From NCBI RefSeq assembly GCF_013822155.1, contig NZ_PNJW01000001.1:1-64000 (forward strand): DNA of 64,000 nt. The letters run 5' to 3'. This document shows positions 19,043 through 27,460 of the stretch, piece after piece. The position numbers and the translations under genes are program-made. How positions within the stretch are numbered: the stretch's first letter is position 1; each line of letters starts with the position of its first letter. A model generated the notes under the pieces. That model was not told the origin of the DNA and made no database searches. It saw only the letters and a program-made list of their open reading frames with translations. This DNA is from Flavobacterium sp. (lineage in GTDB: Bacteria; Bacteroidota; Bacteroidia; Flavobacteriales; Flavobacteriaceae).

Positions 19043-19050
19043 CAAATGTA
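19043..19050 (-). promoter_or_regulatory. -7 promoter element (TACATTTG) for the DUF3109 gene
   Basis: TACATTTG on the minus strand lies 24 nt upstream of the ATG at 19018. It overlaps the TTG that would start the longer frame and so helps to decide the start. No -33 TTG is evident. Confidence 0.5.
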
Positions 19051-19091
19051 CAAAGGATTGTTTGATACTACGATTGAAAAGGAATAAATAA

Positions 19092-19123
19092 TTGACTTTT
19101 TCGACTTATATAGATTACTTTTG
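19092..19123 (+). promoter_or_regulatory. Promoter TTG-N21-TACTTTTG for marC
   Basis: TTG at 19092-19094 and TACTTTTG at 19116-19123 are 21 nt apart, close to the Bacteroidota -33/-7 arrangement. The ATG of marC is 19 nt downstream. Confidence 0.7.
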
Positions 19124-19142
19124 CCTCAACTATTTATTTGTT

Positions 19143-19718
19143 ATGGAATTAGATTTAAGAGAAATTTTTACAGCCACAATGGTTTTATTTGCTGTTATTG
19201 ATATAATAGGAAGCATTCCTATTATTATCGATTTACGCAATAAAGTTGGCCACATTCATTCTGAAAAAGCTTCAATTGTAGCTTGTATTATGATGATTGC
19301 CTTTTTATTTGTGGGAGAAACCATTCTGAGTTTAATCGGAATTGATATCAATTCGTTTGCCGTAGCCGGTTCGTTTGTGCTTTTCTTTTTAGCTTTGGAA
19401 ATGATTTTAGGCATAAAATTGTACCGCGATGAACAAAATGAATCCACTTCAATTGTTCCTATCGCTTTTCCGTTGATTGCCGGGGCTGGAACGATGACAA
19501 CTATTTTATCTATTCGAGCAGAATATCAAACCGTAAACATTATTATTGCCATCATTTTAAATATTATTTTGGTTTATGGTGTTTTAAAATCATCAGCCAG
19601 GATTGAACGATTATTGACAAAAAATGGGTTGAGCATAATACGAAAAGTCTTTGGTGTTGTCCTTTTAGCTATTGCTGTTAAATTATTTGCTGCTAATGTT
19701 AAAGGATTGTTCGAATAA
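19143..19718 (+). CDS. MarC family integral membrane protein
   Basis: This 191-residue inner-membrane protein has six hydrophobic segments and the MarC landmarks VLFAVIDIIGSIPIII near the N-terminus and PIAFPLIAGAGTMTTIL in the middle. MarC/UPF0056 proteins are predicted transporters whose substrate is not firmly established. The frame opens 17 codons earlier at a TTG that is itself part of the promoter, so the ATG at 19143 (MELDLREIFTATM) is the start. The 3' end overlaps the -33 element of the next gene's promoter. Confidence 0.85.
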   Translation: MELDLREIFTATMVLFAVIDIIGSIPIIIDLRNKVGHIHSEKASIVACIMMIAFLFVGETILSLIGIDINSFAVAGSFVLFFLALEMILGIKLYRDEQNESTSIVPIAFPLIAGAGTMTTILSIRAEYQTVNIIIAIILNIILVYGVLKSSARIERLLTKNGLSIIRKVFGVVLLAIAVKLFAANVKGLFE

Positions 19719-19738
19719 ATTGATTTTTAATACTTTTG
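19707..19738 (+). promoter_or_regulatory. Promoter TTG-N21-TACTTTTG inside the marC 3' end
   Basis: TTG at 19707-19709 and TACTTTTG at 19731-19738 are separated by 21 nt, the same geometry as the marC promoter. The -33 element lies within the last codons of marC. It drives the 67-residue protein starting at 19757. Confidence 0.68.
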
Positions 19739-19756
19739 TTTCTTTAAATCGTAACG

Positions 19757-19960
19757 ATGAAACTGTTTACTTCTATTTTATTGGTGTTGGCTTTTGGCTT
19801 AATCATTTTCAACTTAACACAGTTAGATTATGCTAATCTTTTTGCACAAGAAAGTATGATTGCCTTGATTGGTATTGTAGCTGCCTTTTGTGCCATTTTG
19901 ATTTTACTCATCTTTAGAATGTCAAAAACTATTGAAGACAAACTAAAAGACCAAGAATAA
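19757..19960 (+). CDS. Small two-TM membrane protein, 67 aa
   Basis: The product has two hydrophobic helices (residues 4-22 and about 34-54) joined by a short loop, and a charged C-terminus RMSKTIEDKLKDQE. A strong promoter precedes it, and its TAA is followed immediately by the ATG of a FAD-binding protein, so the two are translationally coupled. I do not recognise a named family. It may be a small membrane partner of that oxidoreductase. Confidence 0.65.
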   Translation: MKLFTSILLVLAFGLIIFNLTQLDYANLFAQESMIALIGIVAAFCAILILLIFRMSKTIEDKLKDQE

Positions 19961-20572
19961 ATGTTTGATTTACTTGTCATTGGTGGAGGGGTATCAGGTG
20001 TGTCTTGTTCCCTTTTGCTTGGTTCTGCTCAAAACAAGCCTTTTGCTTCGGATAAAAAAATCGGACTCATTGCCCATCAAAAAGCTTCCTCGCTTCAAGA
20101 GGCTTTATTTAATAATGCTTACGGAATTGCTCCCGGAAAATTAGGGAGTGATCTTTTAAGTGAAAGTTTAGCTCATCTTCAATCAACCTATCCACATATT
20201 CAGCAAATTCCAAACGAAAAAGTAGTGAAAATTGAAGGTAATAGCGGGAATTATTCCGTTACAACCAACAAAAACACGTACCAAACAAAGTTAATTGTTA
20301 TCGGCATTGGAGCCGGAAATCCTTTTACGATTGAAGGCTTAGAAGAATTTGTCATTCCGCATCAAAAAATAAATCCGGAGAAAAACCGTATTCAACTTAA
20401 AAATAACGATCATTTAGTTAAAGACGGTATTTATGTTTGTGGAACTCTAGCCGGTTGGCGAAGTCAATTACCTATTGCGGCAGGAAGCGGAGCTGCAGTA
20501 GCGACAGACATTTTAACTCTGTGGAATGATGGAAATCATGTTCAGGTGCATGATAGCACTAAAGTGAAGTAG
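19961..20572 (+). CDS. Short FAD/NAD(P)-binding oxidoreductase
   Basis: The 203-residue protein starts with a dinucleotide-binding fold (LLVIGGGVSGVSCSLLL, GxGxxG near residues 8-13). A second FAD-contacting segment, DGIYVCGTLAGWRSQLPIAAGSG, lies near the C-terminus. That is the thioredoxin reductase-like layout without the central NAD(P)-binding domain or a CxxC redox pair, so the protein is shorter than the usual 300 residues. The substrate is unknown. Its start codon abuts the stop of the upstream two-TM protein, suggesting that they work together. Confidence 0.68.
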   Translation: MFDLLVIGGGVSGVSCSLLLGSAQNKPFASDKKIGLIAHQKASSLQEALFNNAYGIAPGKLGSDLLSESLAHLQSTYPHIQQIPNEKVVKIEGNSGNYSVTTNKNTYQTKLIVIGIGAGNPFTIEGLEEFVIPHQKINPEKNRIQLKNNDHLVKDGIYVCGTLAGWRSQLPIAAGSGAAVATDILTLWNDGNHVQVHDSTKVK

Positions 20573-20594
20573 GTTTCTTTTGTCGGTTTCTTAT

Positions 20595-22166
20595 TTATTG
20601 CTTCAAAACTTCCAAAATCATTGAATCCTTTTTTAACCTGATTTCAAAGTATTTTTCTTCATCAAATAATTGTCTTGCAAATTCAGCTATGATGTAATGT
20701 TTGACCATTGCTTTATGACTACTTAATGAAAAGGTTACACCGCTGGATTTTAAATAATCCTGAAAACGTTGCACATATAAATCAGTTGTTTCCGCTTTTT
20801 TGTAAAACGTTTCAAAAGAAATCCCTTCAAATTCAGTGCGGTTTTTGTCTATTTGTTCAAAGACAAAATAACTTACTACCCCCGATTGCATTAACATTTC
20901 CAAGGCTTCATCTCCGTGCTTTCCTTGTAAAGGCACAAAAATATCAGGAATAATTCCGCCGCCACCATAAACTGTTCTCCCTTTGAGTGTTTTATATTTT
21001 AAGCTGTCGGCTACTTTAATGCTGTCTTTTTCATACAACTCACCATTATAAAATCGTTTTTCAAACTCGTTGAAATAATCTTCATTTCCTTCAACATAAG
21101 GTTTTTGGATTGAACGTCCGGAAGGTGTGTAATATCGAGCAACGGTTAATCGCACTGCAGAACCATCACCTAGAGGCATTTCGCGTTGTACTAATCCTTT
21201 TCCAAAAGAGCGTCTGCCTACAATTAATCCGCGGTCATTATCCTGAATGGCTCCTGCTAAAATTTCTGAGGCTGAAGCGGAGTTTTCATTTATTAAAATG
21301 ATGACTTTTCCATTTTCAAAAAGGCCGTTATTGGTTGCTTTTGTTTTATCAACCCTTCCTTTTTTATTTTTGGTCGAAACAATAGGTGCATCCTCCACTA
21401 AAAAATCATCGGCAATTTGAACTGCCTGATCTAAATAGCCTCCACCATTATCACGAACATCTAAAACAATAGTTTTTGCTCCTTGTTTTTTGAGTTTTAT
21501 TAATCCTTTTCTATATTCCTCAAAAGTAGATTCGGCAAAACGATTAATTTTGATATAACCCGTTGTTGGGTTTATCATCAAGGAAACATCTACGCTTTTA
21601 ATTGGGATTACATCTCGTTTTAGTTTAACGGTAAGCTTTTTATTTTCACTTTTTCGATAAACTGTCAAGGTAACTTCTGAACCTATTTCTCCTTTTAATT
21701 TAGAATATAAAGAGTCATTTGGTAGTTTTTTTCCAAAAAGCTTGTAATTGTCGGCAAATAAAATACGGTCTCCTGATTTGATACCGGCTTTTTCAGAGGG
21801 TCCACCGTTTAAGGGTTTAATAACTGTAATGGTGTCTTTGTACATGTAGAAATTTACCCCAATTCCAACAAAATCACCCCGCATGGATTCTGATACTTGG
21901 TTTAATTCATTTTTGGTAATATAGACAGAATGTGGATCAAGTTTTTCAAGAATGCCATTGACCGTTAAATCTACTATACTGTCGGTATCGACTTGGTCAA
22001 CGTAATCCCGTTCAATAAAATCGATTAGTTTGTTGAGTTTACTTTTATAACTACCGGAAGTGAAAGTCGTTTTATTTGAAAAATAATTGAGTTTTCCTCC
22101 AATCACAACACCTAATGCAATGGCAGAAAAGAGAACAATTGGCCAATATATTTTTTTTATTTTCAC
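20595..22166 (-). CDS. S41 family C-terminal processing peptidase
   Basis: This CtpA/Tsp-like serine protease has an N-terminal membrane anchor (residues 8-24), a PDZ domain (about 95-180) and the catalytic domain. The Ser-Lys dyad is Ser298 in NENSASASEI and Lys323 in FGKGLVQ, with Gln327 four residues on. DVRDNGGGYLDQA is the usual S41 core. It probably trims periplasmic or outer-membrane protein tails. Translation starts at GTG 22166. It is the last gene of a tight operon with the dCMP deaminase (29-nt gap) and hupE-like genes. Confidence 0.9.
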   Translation of the reverse strand: MKIKKIYWPIVLFSAIALGVVIGGKLNYFSNKTTFTSGSYKSKLNKLIDFIERDYVDQVDTDSIVDLTVNGILEKLDPHSVYITKNELNQVSESMRGDFVGIGVNFYMYKDTITVIKPLNGGPSEKAGIKSGDRILFADNYKLFGKKLPNDSLYSKLKGEIGSEVTLTVYRKSENKKLTVKLKRDVIPIKSVDVSLMINPTTGYIKINRFAESTFEEYRKGLIKLKKQGAKTIVLDVRDNGGGYLDQAVQIADDFLVEDAPIVSTKNKKGRVDKTKATNNGLFENGKVIILINENSASASEILAGAIQDNDRGLIVGRRSFGKGLVQREMPLGDGSAVRLTVARYYTPSGRSIQKPYVEGNEDYFNEFEKRFYNGELYEKDSIKVADSLKYKTLKGRTVYGGGGIIPDIFVPLQGKHGDEALEMLMQSGVVSYFVFEQIDKNRTEFEGISFETFYKKAETTDLYVQRFQDYLKSSGVTFSLSSHKAMVKHYIIAEFARQLFDEEKYFEIRLKKDSMILEVLKQ

Positions 22167-22195
22167 AATTTATTTTCCGGCTTACGGAAAAATAG

Positions 22196-22624
22196 TTATT
22201 CTAAATCTGTTATTAATTCTACTTCAACGCCGGCTTTTAATAAAAACTGTAATCCGCTGTCGTCTTTGTATCCTTCATGATAAACCACCCGTTTTATTCC
22301 GGATTGATGTATCAGTTTACTGCATTCCTTGCAGGGCGACAACGTAATATAAAGTGTTGCTCCTTCACAAGATTGAGTAGAACCGGCCACTTTTAGAATG
22401 GCATTGGCTTCAGCGTGTAAAACATACCATTTTGTCGTTCCGCTTTCCTCTTCACAACAGTTTTCAAATCCGGAAGGAGTTCCATTATAGCCATCTGAAA
22501 TAATCATTCTATCTCTCACAATGATGGCTCCAACTTGTTTGCGTTTGCAATAAGACAATCTACTCCATTCTTTCGCAATGCGAAGGTAGGCCTTGTCGTA
22601 TTTATTTAATTTCTTTTTATTCAT
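22196..22624 (-). CDS. dCMP deaminase (ComEB-like)
   Basis: The enzyme converts dCMP to dUMP for thymidylate synthesis. The 142-residue protein has the zinc motif HAEANAI (His70, catalytic Glu72) and SPCKECSKL (Cys98, Cys101), and the substrate-side motif DGYNGTPSGFENC that separates dCMP deaminases from TadA and cytidine deaminase. Extra Cys residues at 56, 57 and 86 suit the second zinc site seen in some family members. It is the middle gene of the hupE-dcd-S41 operon. Confidence 0.88.
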   Translation of the reverse strand: MNKKKLNKYDKAYLRIAKEWSRLSYCKRKQVGAIIVRDRMIISDGYNGTPSGFENCCEEESGTTKWYVLHAEANAILKVAGSTQSCEGATLYITLSPCKECSKLIHQSGIKRVVYHEGYKDDSGLQFLLKAGVEVELITDLE

Positions 22625-22648
22625 TTTTTAACAACTGTTGTAAGGAAT

Positions 22649-23242
22649 TTATCTATTCCAAATTTCACTATTAATAATCATTGGCAACACAACACCTATC
22701 ACAAAAGATGACATTACCAAGGTCCAATCCCGTTTTGAAAAACGGAAAGCTGTTTGAGTAACATAGGACAAAAGTAAAACAATAAAAACAACAATAAGCT
22801 GAGCTGCTTCAATTCCTAACGCAAATTCCAGTAAAGGCAGTAATTTTTCCGAACTATTTCCCGGTAAAATAGTTTTGAAATAATTCGAAAAGCCAAGCCC
22901 ATGAATAATTCCGAAGAAGATAGTTATAAATGCAACAAAAGTGATGCTTTCTTTTTTTCCGGTTTTTCCAGCCGTGAATAAGTCAAATAAAGCCACTATC
23001 AATATAGTAATCGGAATTAGAAACTCAACTAAATTAGCTTTAATCACAACCACTCCATAAACGGAAAGCAGTAATGCCAAGGTGTGCCCTAGCGTAAAAA
23101 GCGACACTAAAATCAAGACTCTTTTCCAATCTTTAAAGGCATAAGGAACCGTTAAAGCTATTAGAAACAAAACATGGTCATAACCATTCCAATCCAACAC
23201 ATGTTTGAGTCCAATCTCAAAATACAACCAAAATTCAGACAT
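22649..23242 (-). CDS. HupE/UreJ family membrane protein
   Basis: The 197-residue protein has six hydrophobic segments and conserved His-containing helices: GYDHVLFLIAL near residues 20-30, FTLGHTLAL, and FFGIIHGLGFSNYF. These are the metal-contacting motifs of the HupE/UreJ family, which includes nickel/cobalt transporters. No hydrogenase or urease gene is nearby, so the substrate is uncertain. It is the first gene of an operon with the dCMP deaminase and the S41 protease. Confidence 0.82.
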   Translation of the reverse strand: MSEFWLYFEIGLKHVLDWNGYDHVLFLIALTVPYAFKDWKRVLILVSLFTLGHTLALLLSVYGVVVIKANLVEFLIPITILIVALFDLFTAGKTGKKESITFVAFITIFFGIIHGLGFSNYFKTILPGNSSEKLLPLLEFALGIEAAQLIVVFIVLLLSYVTQTAFRFSKRDWTLVMSSFVIGVVLPMIINSEIWNR

Positions 23243-23385
23243 CGTATATTAATTTAAAATTTAGGGAATTCAAACTTACAATATATTTTGAAACGCTTCT
23301 CACAAAAACTTTAAAATTGATGTTTAGGGTGTACTTTTCCGCTAAATATTTTAAACAAATAGATGGAAAAATTTGAAAATAGAAT

Positions 23386-23393
23386 TATCTTTG
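23386..23393 (+). promoter_or_regulatory. -7 promoter element (TATCTTTG) for the TerB-like gene
   Basis: A perfect TAnnTTTG match lies 23 nt upstream of the ATG at 23417. No TTG lies at the expected -33 distance. Confidence 0.5.
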
Positions 23394-23416
23394 TAGTATA
23401 GATAAACACAAAAATT

Positions 23417-23848
23417 ATGTCATTTTCAGATTTATTTGATAGCGGTTTTAAAGAAAGAAATAAAGGTTATTTCTCTTCATTTGTTCGTATTGCACTTTCT
23501 GACAACGTCCTTACGGATGATGAAAAGAAATTCTTAGACCGTATTGCGTTAAAGTTGGATATCTCTCCGGAGGAATACCAGGAAATCCTTGAAAATCCGG
23601 CAAAATATCCTGTTGATCCACCGTATTTATATATTCAACGTTTAGAACGATTGTATGATTTAGGTCGAATGGTTTATGCTGATCATGTTTTAGGGCCACG
23701 ACAAAAAGATATTTTGACTCGGTATGCTTTGTATTTGGGTTTTACTCCGGTAAATGTAACCTATATAGTTGATAAGGCTCTCGCTCTTTTAGTTCACACC
23801 GTTGACTTAGATACCTTTATTTTTGAAATGCAACACATGAATAAGTAA
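23417..23848 (+). CDS. TerB-like (tellurite resistance fold) protein
   Basis: The 143-residue cytoplasmic protein is all-helical. FVRIALSDNVLTDDEKKFLDRIALKLDI and LYDLGRMVYADHVLGPRQKDIL are the two pseudo-symmetric acidic helix pairs of the TerB fold. The name does not imply tellurite resistance, because no other ter gene is present. The gene is single, with its own promoter element and a strong terminator. Confidence 0.7.
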   Translation: MSFSDLFDSGFKERNKGYFSSFVRIALSDNVLTDDEKKFLDRIALKLDISPEEYQEILENPAKYPVDPPYLYIQRLERLYDLGRMVYADHVLGPRQKDILTRYALYLGFTPVNVTYIVDKALALLVHTVDLDTFIFEMQHMNK

Positions 23849-23850
23849 AG

Positions 23851-23878
23851 AAAAAGCCCTGAAATTCAGGGCTTTTTT
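23851..23878. terminator. Bidirectional terminator
   Basis: AAAAAGCCCTGAA at 23851-23863 pairs with TTCAGGGCTTTTT around a single A. It separates the convergent TerB-like and fbp genes, with T-runs in both directions. Confidence 0.85.
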
Positions 23879-23890
23879 GTTCTATCTTTT

Positions 23891-24898
23891 TTATTTATAC
23901 TTTTCCATAAACTCTTCTGCTTTCTCCACCATTTTTAGGCTTCCACAAAAGAAGGGAACGCGTTGGTGTAACTCAGAAGGTTGAATTTCCATGATGCGAC
24001 TATAACCGTCTGAAGCTCTGCCGCCGGATTGTTCTGCCAGGAAAGCCATTGGGTTACACTCATACAGTAAACGTAATTTTCCATTCGGTGCTTTTGAACT
24101 GGTTGGGTAAATATAAATACCGCCTTTTATCATATTTCGGTGAAAATCGGAGACTAAACTTCCAATGTATCTCGAGGTGTAAGGTCGGTCTTCTTCTTCT
24201 AACTGACAGTATTTGATATAATCTTTTACCCCTTGTGGAAAATGAACATAATTGCCTTCGTTTATCGAATAAATAGTTCCTGTTTCAGCATATTTCATAT
24301 TCGGATGTGAAAGATAAAATGTTCCGATGGCCGGGTTTAGTGTAAATCCATTTACGCCGTGTCCTGTAGTATATACGAGCATGGTTGACGTTCCATAAAT
24401 CACATAACCTGCGGCAACTTGGTTGATTCCGGGTTGAAGAAAATCTTCTATGGTTACAGGAGTCCCCATTGGTGTTTTGCGTCTGAAAACAGAAAATATC
24501 GTTCCCACCGAAACGTTTACATCAATATTTGAAGAACCATCTAACGGATCCATTAACACTACATATTTGTTGTTATGACTGTTGTCGCTTCCGGCCACCG
24601 TGATAAAATCATCGTTTTCTTCCGAAGCAATTCCGCATACAATTTCGCGATTAATAAGGGTTTGAATAAATACTTCATTGGCATAAACATCCAATTTTTG
24701 CTGGTCTTCCCCTTGAATGTTTTGTTCACCGGCAGCTCCTACAATATCAACTAATCCGGCTTTATTTACCTTATAGTTGACCACTTTTGCCGCCAAACGG
24801 ATGGAATTAATGATTCTGGATAGCTCTCCGGTTGAGTACTGAAATTCTTCTTGTTTTTCGATGATAAATTCACCGAGGGTTGTGTTTCTTTTTTCCAT
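23891..24898 (-). CDS. fbp: Class I fructose-1,6-bisphosphatase
   Basis: The enzyme hydrolyses fructose 1,6-bisphosphate in gluconeogenesis. The 335-residue protein carries the metal/phosphate motif [16 protein letters not shown] and upstream GIASEEND, with the C-terminal [15 protein letters not shown] and [10 protein letters not shown] segments of class I FBPases. The frame extends 11 codons upstream to a TTG at 24931. The ATG at 24898 ([16 protein letters not shown]) fits the family N-terminus. It is divergent from the GNAT gene across a 113-bp shared promoter region. Confidence 0.94.
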   Translation of the reverse strand: MEKRNTTLGEFIIEKQEEFQYSTGELSRIINSIRLAAKVVNYKVNKAGLVDIVGAAGEQNIQGEDQQKLDVYANEVFIQTLINREIVCGIASEENDDFITVAGSDNSHNNKYVVLMDPLDGSSNIDVNVSVGTIFSVFRRKTPMGTPVTIEDFLQPGINQVAAGYVIYGTSTMLVYTTGHGVNGFTLNPAIGTFYLSHPNMKYAETGTIYSINEGNYVHFPQGVKDYIKYCQLEEEDRPYTSRYIGSLVSDFHRNMIKGGIYIYPTSSKAPNGKLRLLYECNPMAFLAEQSGGRASDGYSRIMEIQPSELHQRVPFFCGSLKMVEKAEEFMEKYK

Positions 24899-24986
24899 TA
24901 CGAAAACGTTGTAGTTGTATTTGTGGCACAAATATCGAAATTTTTGTGATACGAATGATAATTAGTTTAAAATGAATTTAGAATTG

Positions 24987-24994
24987 TATTTTTG
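24987..24994 (+). promoter_or_regulatory. -7 promoter element (TATTTTTG) for the GNAT gene
   Basis: A TAnnTTTG match lies 17 nt upstream of the ATG at 25012, in the divergent fbp-GNAT region. A -33 TTG is not evident. Confidence 0.42.
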
Positions 24995-25011
24995 TTGAAA
25001 TATTTTATCTG

Positions 25012-25485
25012 ATGATTATCCGAAAAGGAACACCCAACGACATGCCTTCAGTGCTCGAATTAATAAAAGAATTGGCTATTTTTGAAAAAGAACCCGATGC
25101 TGTAGTTGTTACGGTGGATGATTTGGTACGGGATGGTTTTGGTGAAAAGCCCTTATTTTATTCGTATGTAGCAGAGGTAAAGCATGAAATTATTGGAATG
25201 GCTTTGTATTATTATCGCTATTCAACCTGGAAAGGCAAAACCATTCATTTAGAAGATTTGATTGTAAAAGAAAATCACCGTGGTTCAGGTGCAGGATTGG
25301 CTTTATACACTGCAATAATTGAACAAGGTAAAAAAGACTGTGTCCGACGAATCGAATGGAATGTATTGGATTGGAATTTACCGGCCATTCAGTTTTATGA
25401 AAAGTCAGGAGCAAAAGTATTGACGGATTGGCGTGTGGCCCATATGGATGAAGAAGGAATTAAGCAATTTTTGAATCATAAATAA
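25012..25485 (+). CDS. GNAT family N-acetyltransferase
   Basis: The 157-residue protein has the acetyl-CoA binding motif DLIVKENHRGSGAGLALY (R-G-x-G-x-A type) and the downstream WNVLDWNLPAIQFYEKSGA segment. The N-terminus MIIRKGTPNDMPSVLELI and the length resemble the diamine/thialysine acetyltransferase (SAT-like) branch of the family. The true acceptor is unknown. It is followed 39 bp later by the aspartate kinase gene on the same strand. Confidence 0.82.
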   Translation: MIIRKGTPNDMPSVLELIKELAIFEKEPDAVVVTVDDLVRDGFGEKPLFYSYVAEVKHEIIGMALYYYRYSTWKGKTIHLEDLIVKENHRGSGAGLALYTAIIEQGKKDCVRRIEWNVLDWNLPAIQFYEKSGAKVLTDWRVAHMDEEGIKQFLNHK

Positions 25486-25524
25486 CGATATTTGAAATAA
25501 AGAAATTAATTGACCTGTTAACGC

Positions 25525-26778
25525 ATGAAAATATTCAAATTTGGTGGAGCTTCCGTTAAGGATGCCGACGGTGTAAAAAACGTATTGTCTGTTTTAGAAA
25601 AAGTAGGCTATGAAGATGTCTTGTTAGTCATTTCCGCAATGGGAAAAACGACCAATGCCTTAGAAGTGGTGATTAAAAATTATTTCGACAAATCAGAAGC
25701 CTTGAATGCTTCTGTCCAAGAGGTTCGAAAATACCACAATCAGATACTGCTGGAACTTTTTGAAGACGACAAGCATCCTGTTTTTAAAGCCATCAATTCG
25801 CATTTTGAAGATTTGGATTATTTTTTAAGTCATAATAAATCGCCCAATTATAACTTTGTCTATGACCAAGTGGTGAGTTATGGTGAATTGGTTTCGACTA
25901 CCATCGTGAGTCATTTTTTTAATTACAGTGGCTTAAAAAACAATTGGATTGATGTGCGTCAGTTCATTAAAACCGATGCGACTTACCGCGATGCTTTAGT
26001 GGATTGGGAACAAACGCAAAAGCTGATTTCAAAAGGGGTAAAGAAAAAAGCCCTGAATATAACACAGGGGTTTTTAGGATCTGATGAAAACAACTTTACA
26101 ACAACTTTAGGACGCGAAGGTTCGGATTATACTGCGGCCATTTTTGCCTATTGTTTAAATGCCGAAAGTGTGACCATTTGGAAAGATGTTCCCGGTGTGT
26201 TGAATGCCGATCCCCGTTATTTTGAAAATGCCATTTTGCTCAACCAGATTTCTTATCGGGAAGCGATTGAGTTAGCCTTTTACGGAGCAACAGTGATTCA
26301 TCCCAAAACATTGCAACCCTTGCAACGCAAAGAAATTCCACTGTTTGTTAAGTCATTTGTGAATCCGCTGTTACCGGGAACAAAAGTTTCAAAAGGAGCT
26401 GATTTAGAACCGCATACTTCTTGTTTTATTGTGAAGAAAAACCAGCTGTTGATTTCACTTTCGTCTATTGATTTCTCCTTTATCATGGAGGAAAACATCA
26501 GCGAAATTTTTGCCTTGTTTCATCACTATAAAATTAAAGTCAGTTTGATTCAGAATACCGCCATTAGTTTTTCTGTTTGTATAGAAGATAAATTTGGTCA
26601 TTTCCCCGAGTTGAAATCGATACTTTCCAAAAAATTTAAAGTGTCGTATAATGAAAATGTATCGCTCTACACCATTCGTCATTTTACTGAAAAAGCAGCA
26701 CAAATGGTAGAGCAAAACAAAACGGTTCTAGTGAAACAAATTAGTCGGGAGACAATGCAAGTGGTCACTAAGGAATGA
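25525..26778 (+). CDS. lysC: Monofunctional aspartate kinase
   Basis: The enzyme phosphorylates aspartate, the first step of the Lys/Thr/Met/diaminopimelate branch. The second step (asd) is at 45.5 kb in this window. The 417-residue protein begins KIFKFGGASVKDADG (KFGGxSV) and has TTLGREGSDYTAAIFA, VTIWKDVPGVLNADPR and a C-terminal ACT-like region (LLISLSSIDFSFIMEE onward). There is no homoserine dehydrogenase domain, so it is not a ThrA-type fusion. Confidence 0.92.
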   Translation: MKIFKFGGASVKDADGVKNVLSVLEKVGYEDVLLVISAMGKTTNALEVVIKNYFDKSEALNASVQEVRKYHNQILLELFEDDKHPVFKAINSHFEDLDYFLSHNKSPNYNFVYDQVVSYGELVSTTIVSHFFNYSGLKNNWIDVRQFIKTDATYRDALVDWEQTQKLISKGVKKKALNITQGFLGSDENNFTTTLGREGSDYTAAIFAYCLNAESVTIWKDVPGVLNADPRYFENAILLNQISYREAIELAFYGATVIHPKTLQPLQRKEIPLFVKSFVNPLLPGTKVSKGADLEPHTSCFIVKKNQLLISLSSIDFSFIMEENISEIFALFHHYKIKVSLIQNTAISFSVCIEDKFGHFPELKSILSKKFKVSYNENVSLYTIRHFTEKAAQMVEQNKTVLVKQISRETMQVVTKE

Positions 26779-26846
26779 GTTTTGTTTGATGTTTAAGCCT
26801 TTAAAGTGATACGAAAAAGATTTTTTATTATTTTTATATCAAAAAC

Positions 26847-27056
26847 ATGAAAATTAAAGATATATCAAAATTCAGTACCGCTGAAAAAATTGTTTTAGCT
26901 GAGCAATTATGGGATAGCATTTCTAAAAAAGACATAACGATTACTGAGGAAATTAAGAAGGAATTAGATTATCGACTTAACTTGGTTGAAGAAGGAAAAA
27001 CCGAGATCTACAGTTGGGAAGAGATAAAAGCTAATCTGGAAAAGAGTAGAAAATGA
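26847..27056 (+). CDS. Antitoxin of a type II toxin-antitoxin pair (addiction-module family)
   Basis: The 69-residue acidic protein starts MKIKDISKFSTAEKIVLAEQLWDSI and ends EEGKTEIYSWEEIKANLEKSRK. This is the pattern of the short addiction-module antitoxins (TIGR02574/PF09720 type) that neutralise RelE/ParE-fold toxins. Its TGA overlaps the ATG of the toxin by 1-4 nt (ATGA), giving tight coupling. It probably binds its own promoter region, as family members do. No consensus promoter element was seen upstream. Confidence 0.82.
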   Translation: MKIKDISKFSTAEKIVLAEQLWDSISKKDITITEEIKKELDYRLNLVEEGKTEIYSWEEIKANLEKSRK

Positions 27057-27349
27057 CCTCTATTCGATTTACAAAAGAAGCCTTTTTAGATATTGAAGAT
27101 GCGGCTTTATGGTATGAGCATCAACGGCAAGGACTTTCCTTTGACTTTGAACTTTGTTTAGAAGTTGGTATTCAAGAAATTTCGAGAACTCCTCTAGCTT
27201 TTCAAAAAAAATATAAACAAGTCTACGTTCAATTTATAAACCGCTTTCCCTATGGCATTCATTATATCATTAAAAATGATTTAATAACAGTCATTGGTGT
27301 TTTTCATACCTCACGCTCGCCTAAAGATTGGTCTTCCCGAATTTTATAA
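27053..27349 (+). CDS. RelE/ParE family toxin
   Basis: The 98-residue protein has IRFTKEAFLDIEDAALWYEHQRQGLSFDF at the N-terminus, QFINRFPYGIHYII in the middle and VIGVFHTSRSPKDW at the end, the standard ParE/RelE-fold landmarks. The family members either cleave ribosome-bound mRNA or poison gyrase; the sequence alone does not decide between them. Translation is coupled to the antitoxin through an ATGA overlap. Both genes look intact. Confidence 0.85.
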   Translation: MTSIRFTKEAFLDIEDAALWYEHQRQGLSFDFELCLEVGIQEISRTPLAFQKKYKQVYVQFINRFPYGIHYIIKNDLITVIGVFHTSRSPKDWSSRIL

Positions 27350-27430
27350 TTCCCTGTTTATTTACTTTCATTTCCCTTTCCTGATTCTTTTGCGACTCAA
27401 ATAATCCCTGATTCTTTCACATATAAATAC

Positions 27431-27438
27431 TACTTTTG
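27431..27438 (+). promoter_or_regulatory. -7 promoter element (TACTTTTG) for the large outer-membrane protein
   Basis: A TAnnTTTG match lies 22 nt upstream of the ATG at 27461. Just upstream, an 11-nt direct repeat CCTGATTCTTT occurs twice (near 27380 and 27407). Confidence 0.5.
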
Positions 27439-27460
27439 AGCTTTTAGAGTTATAGTATTT

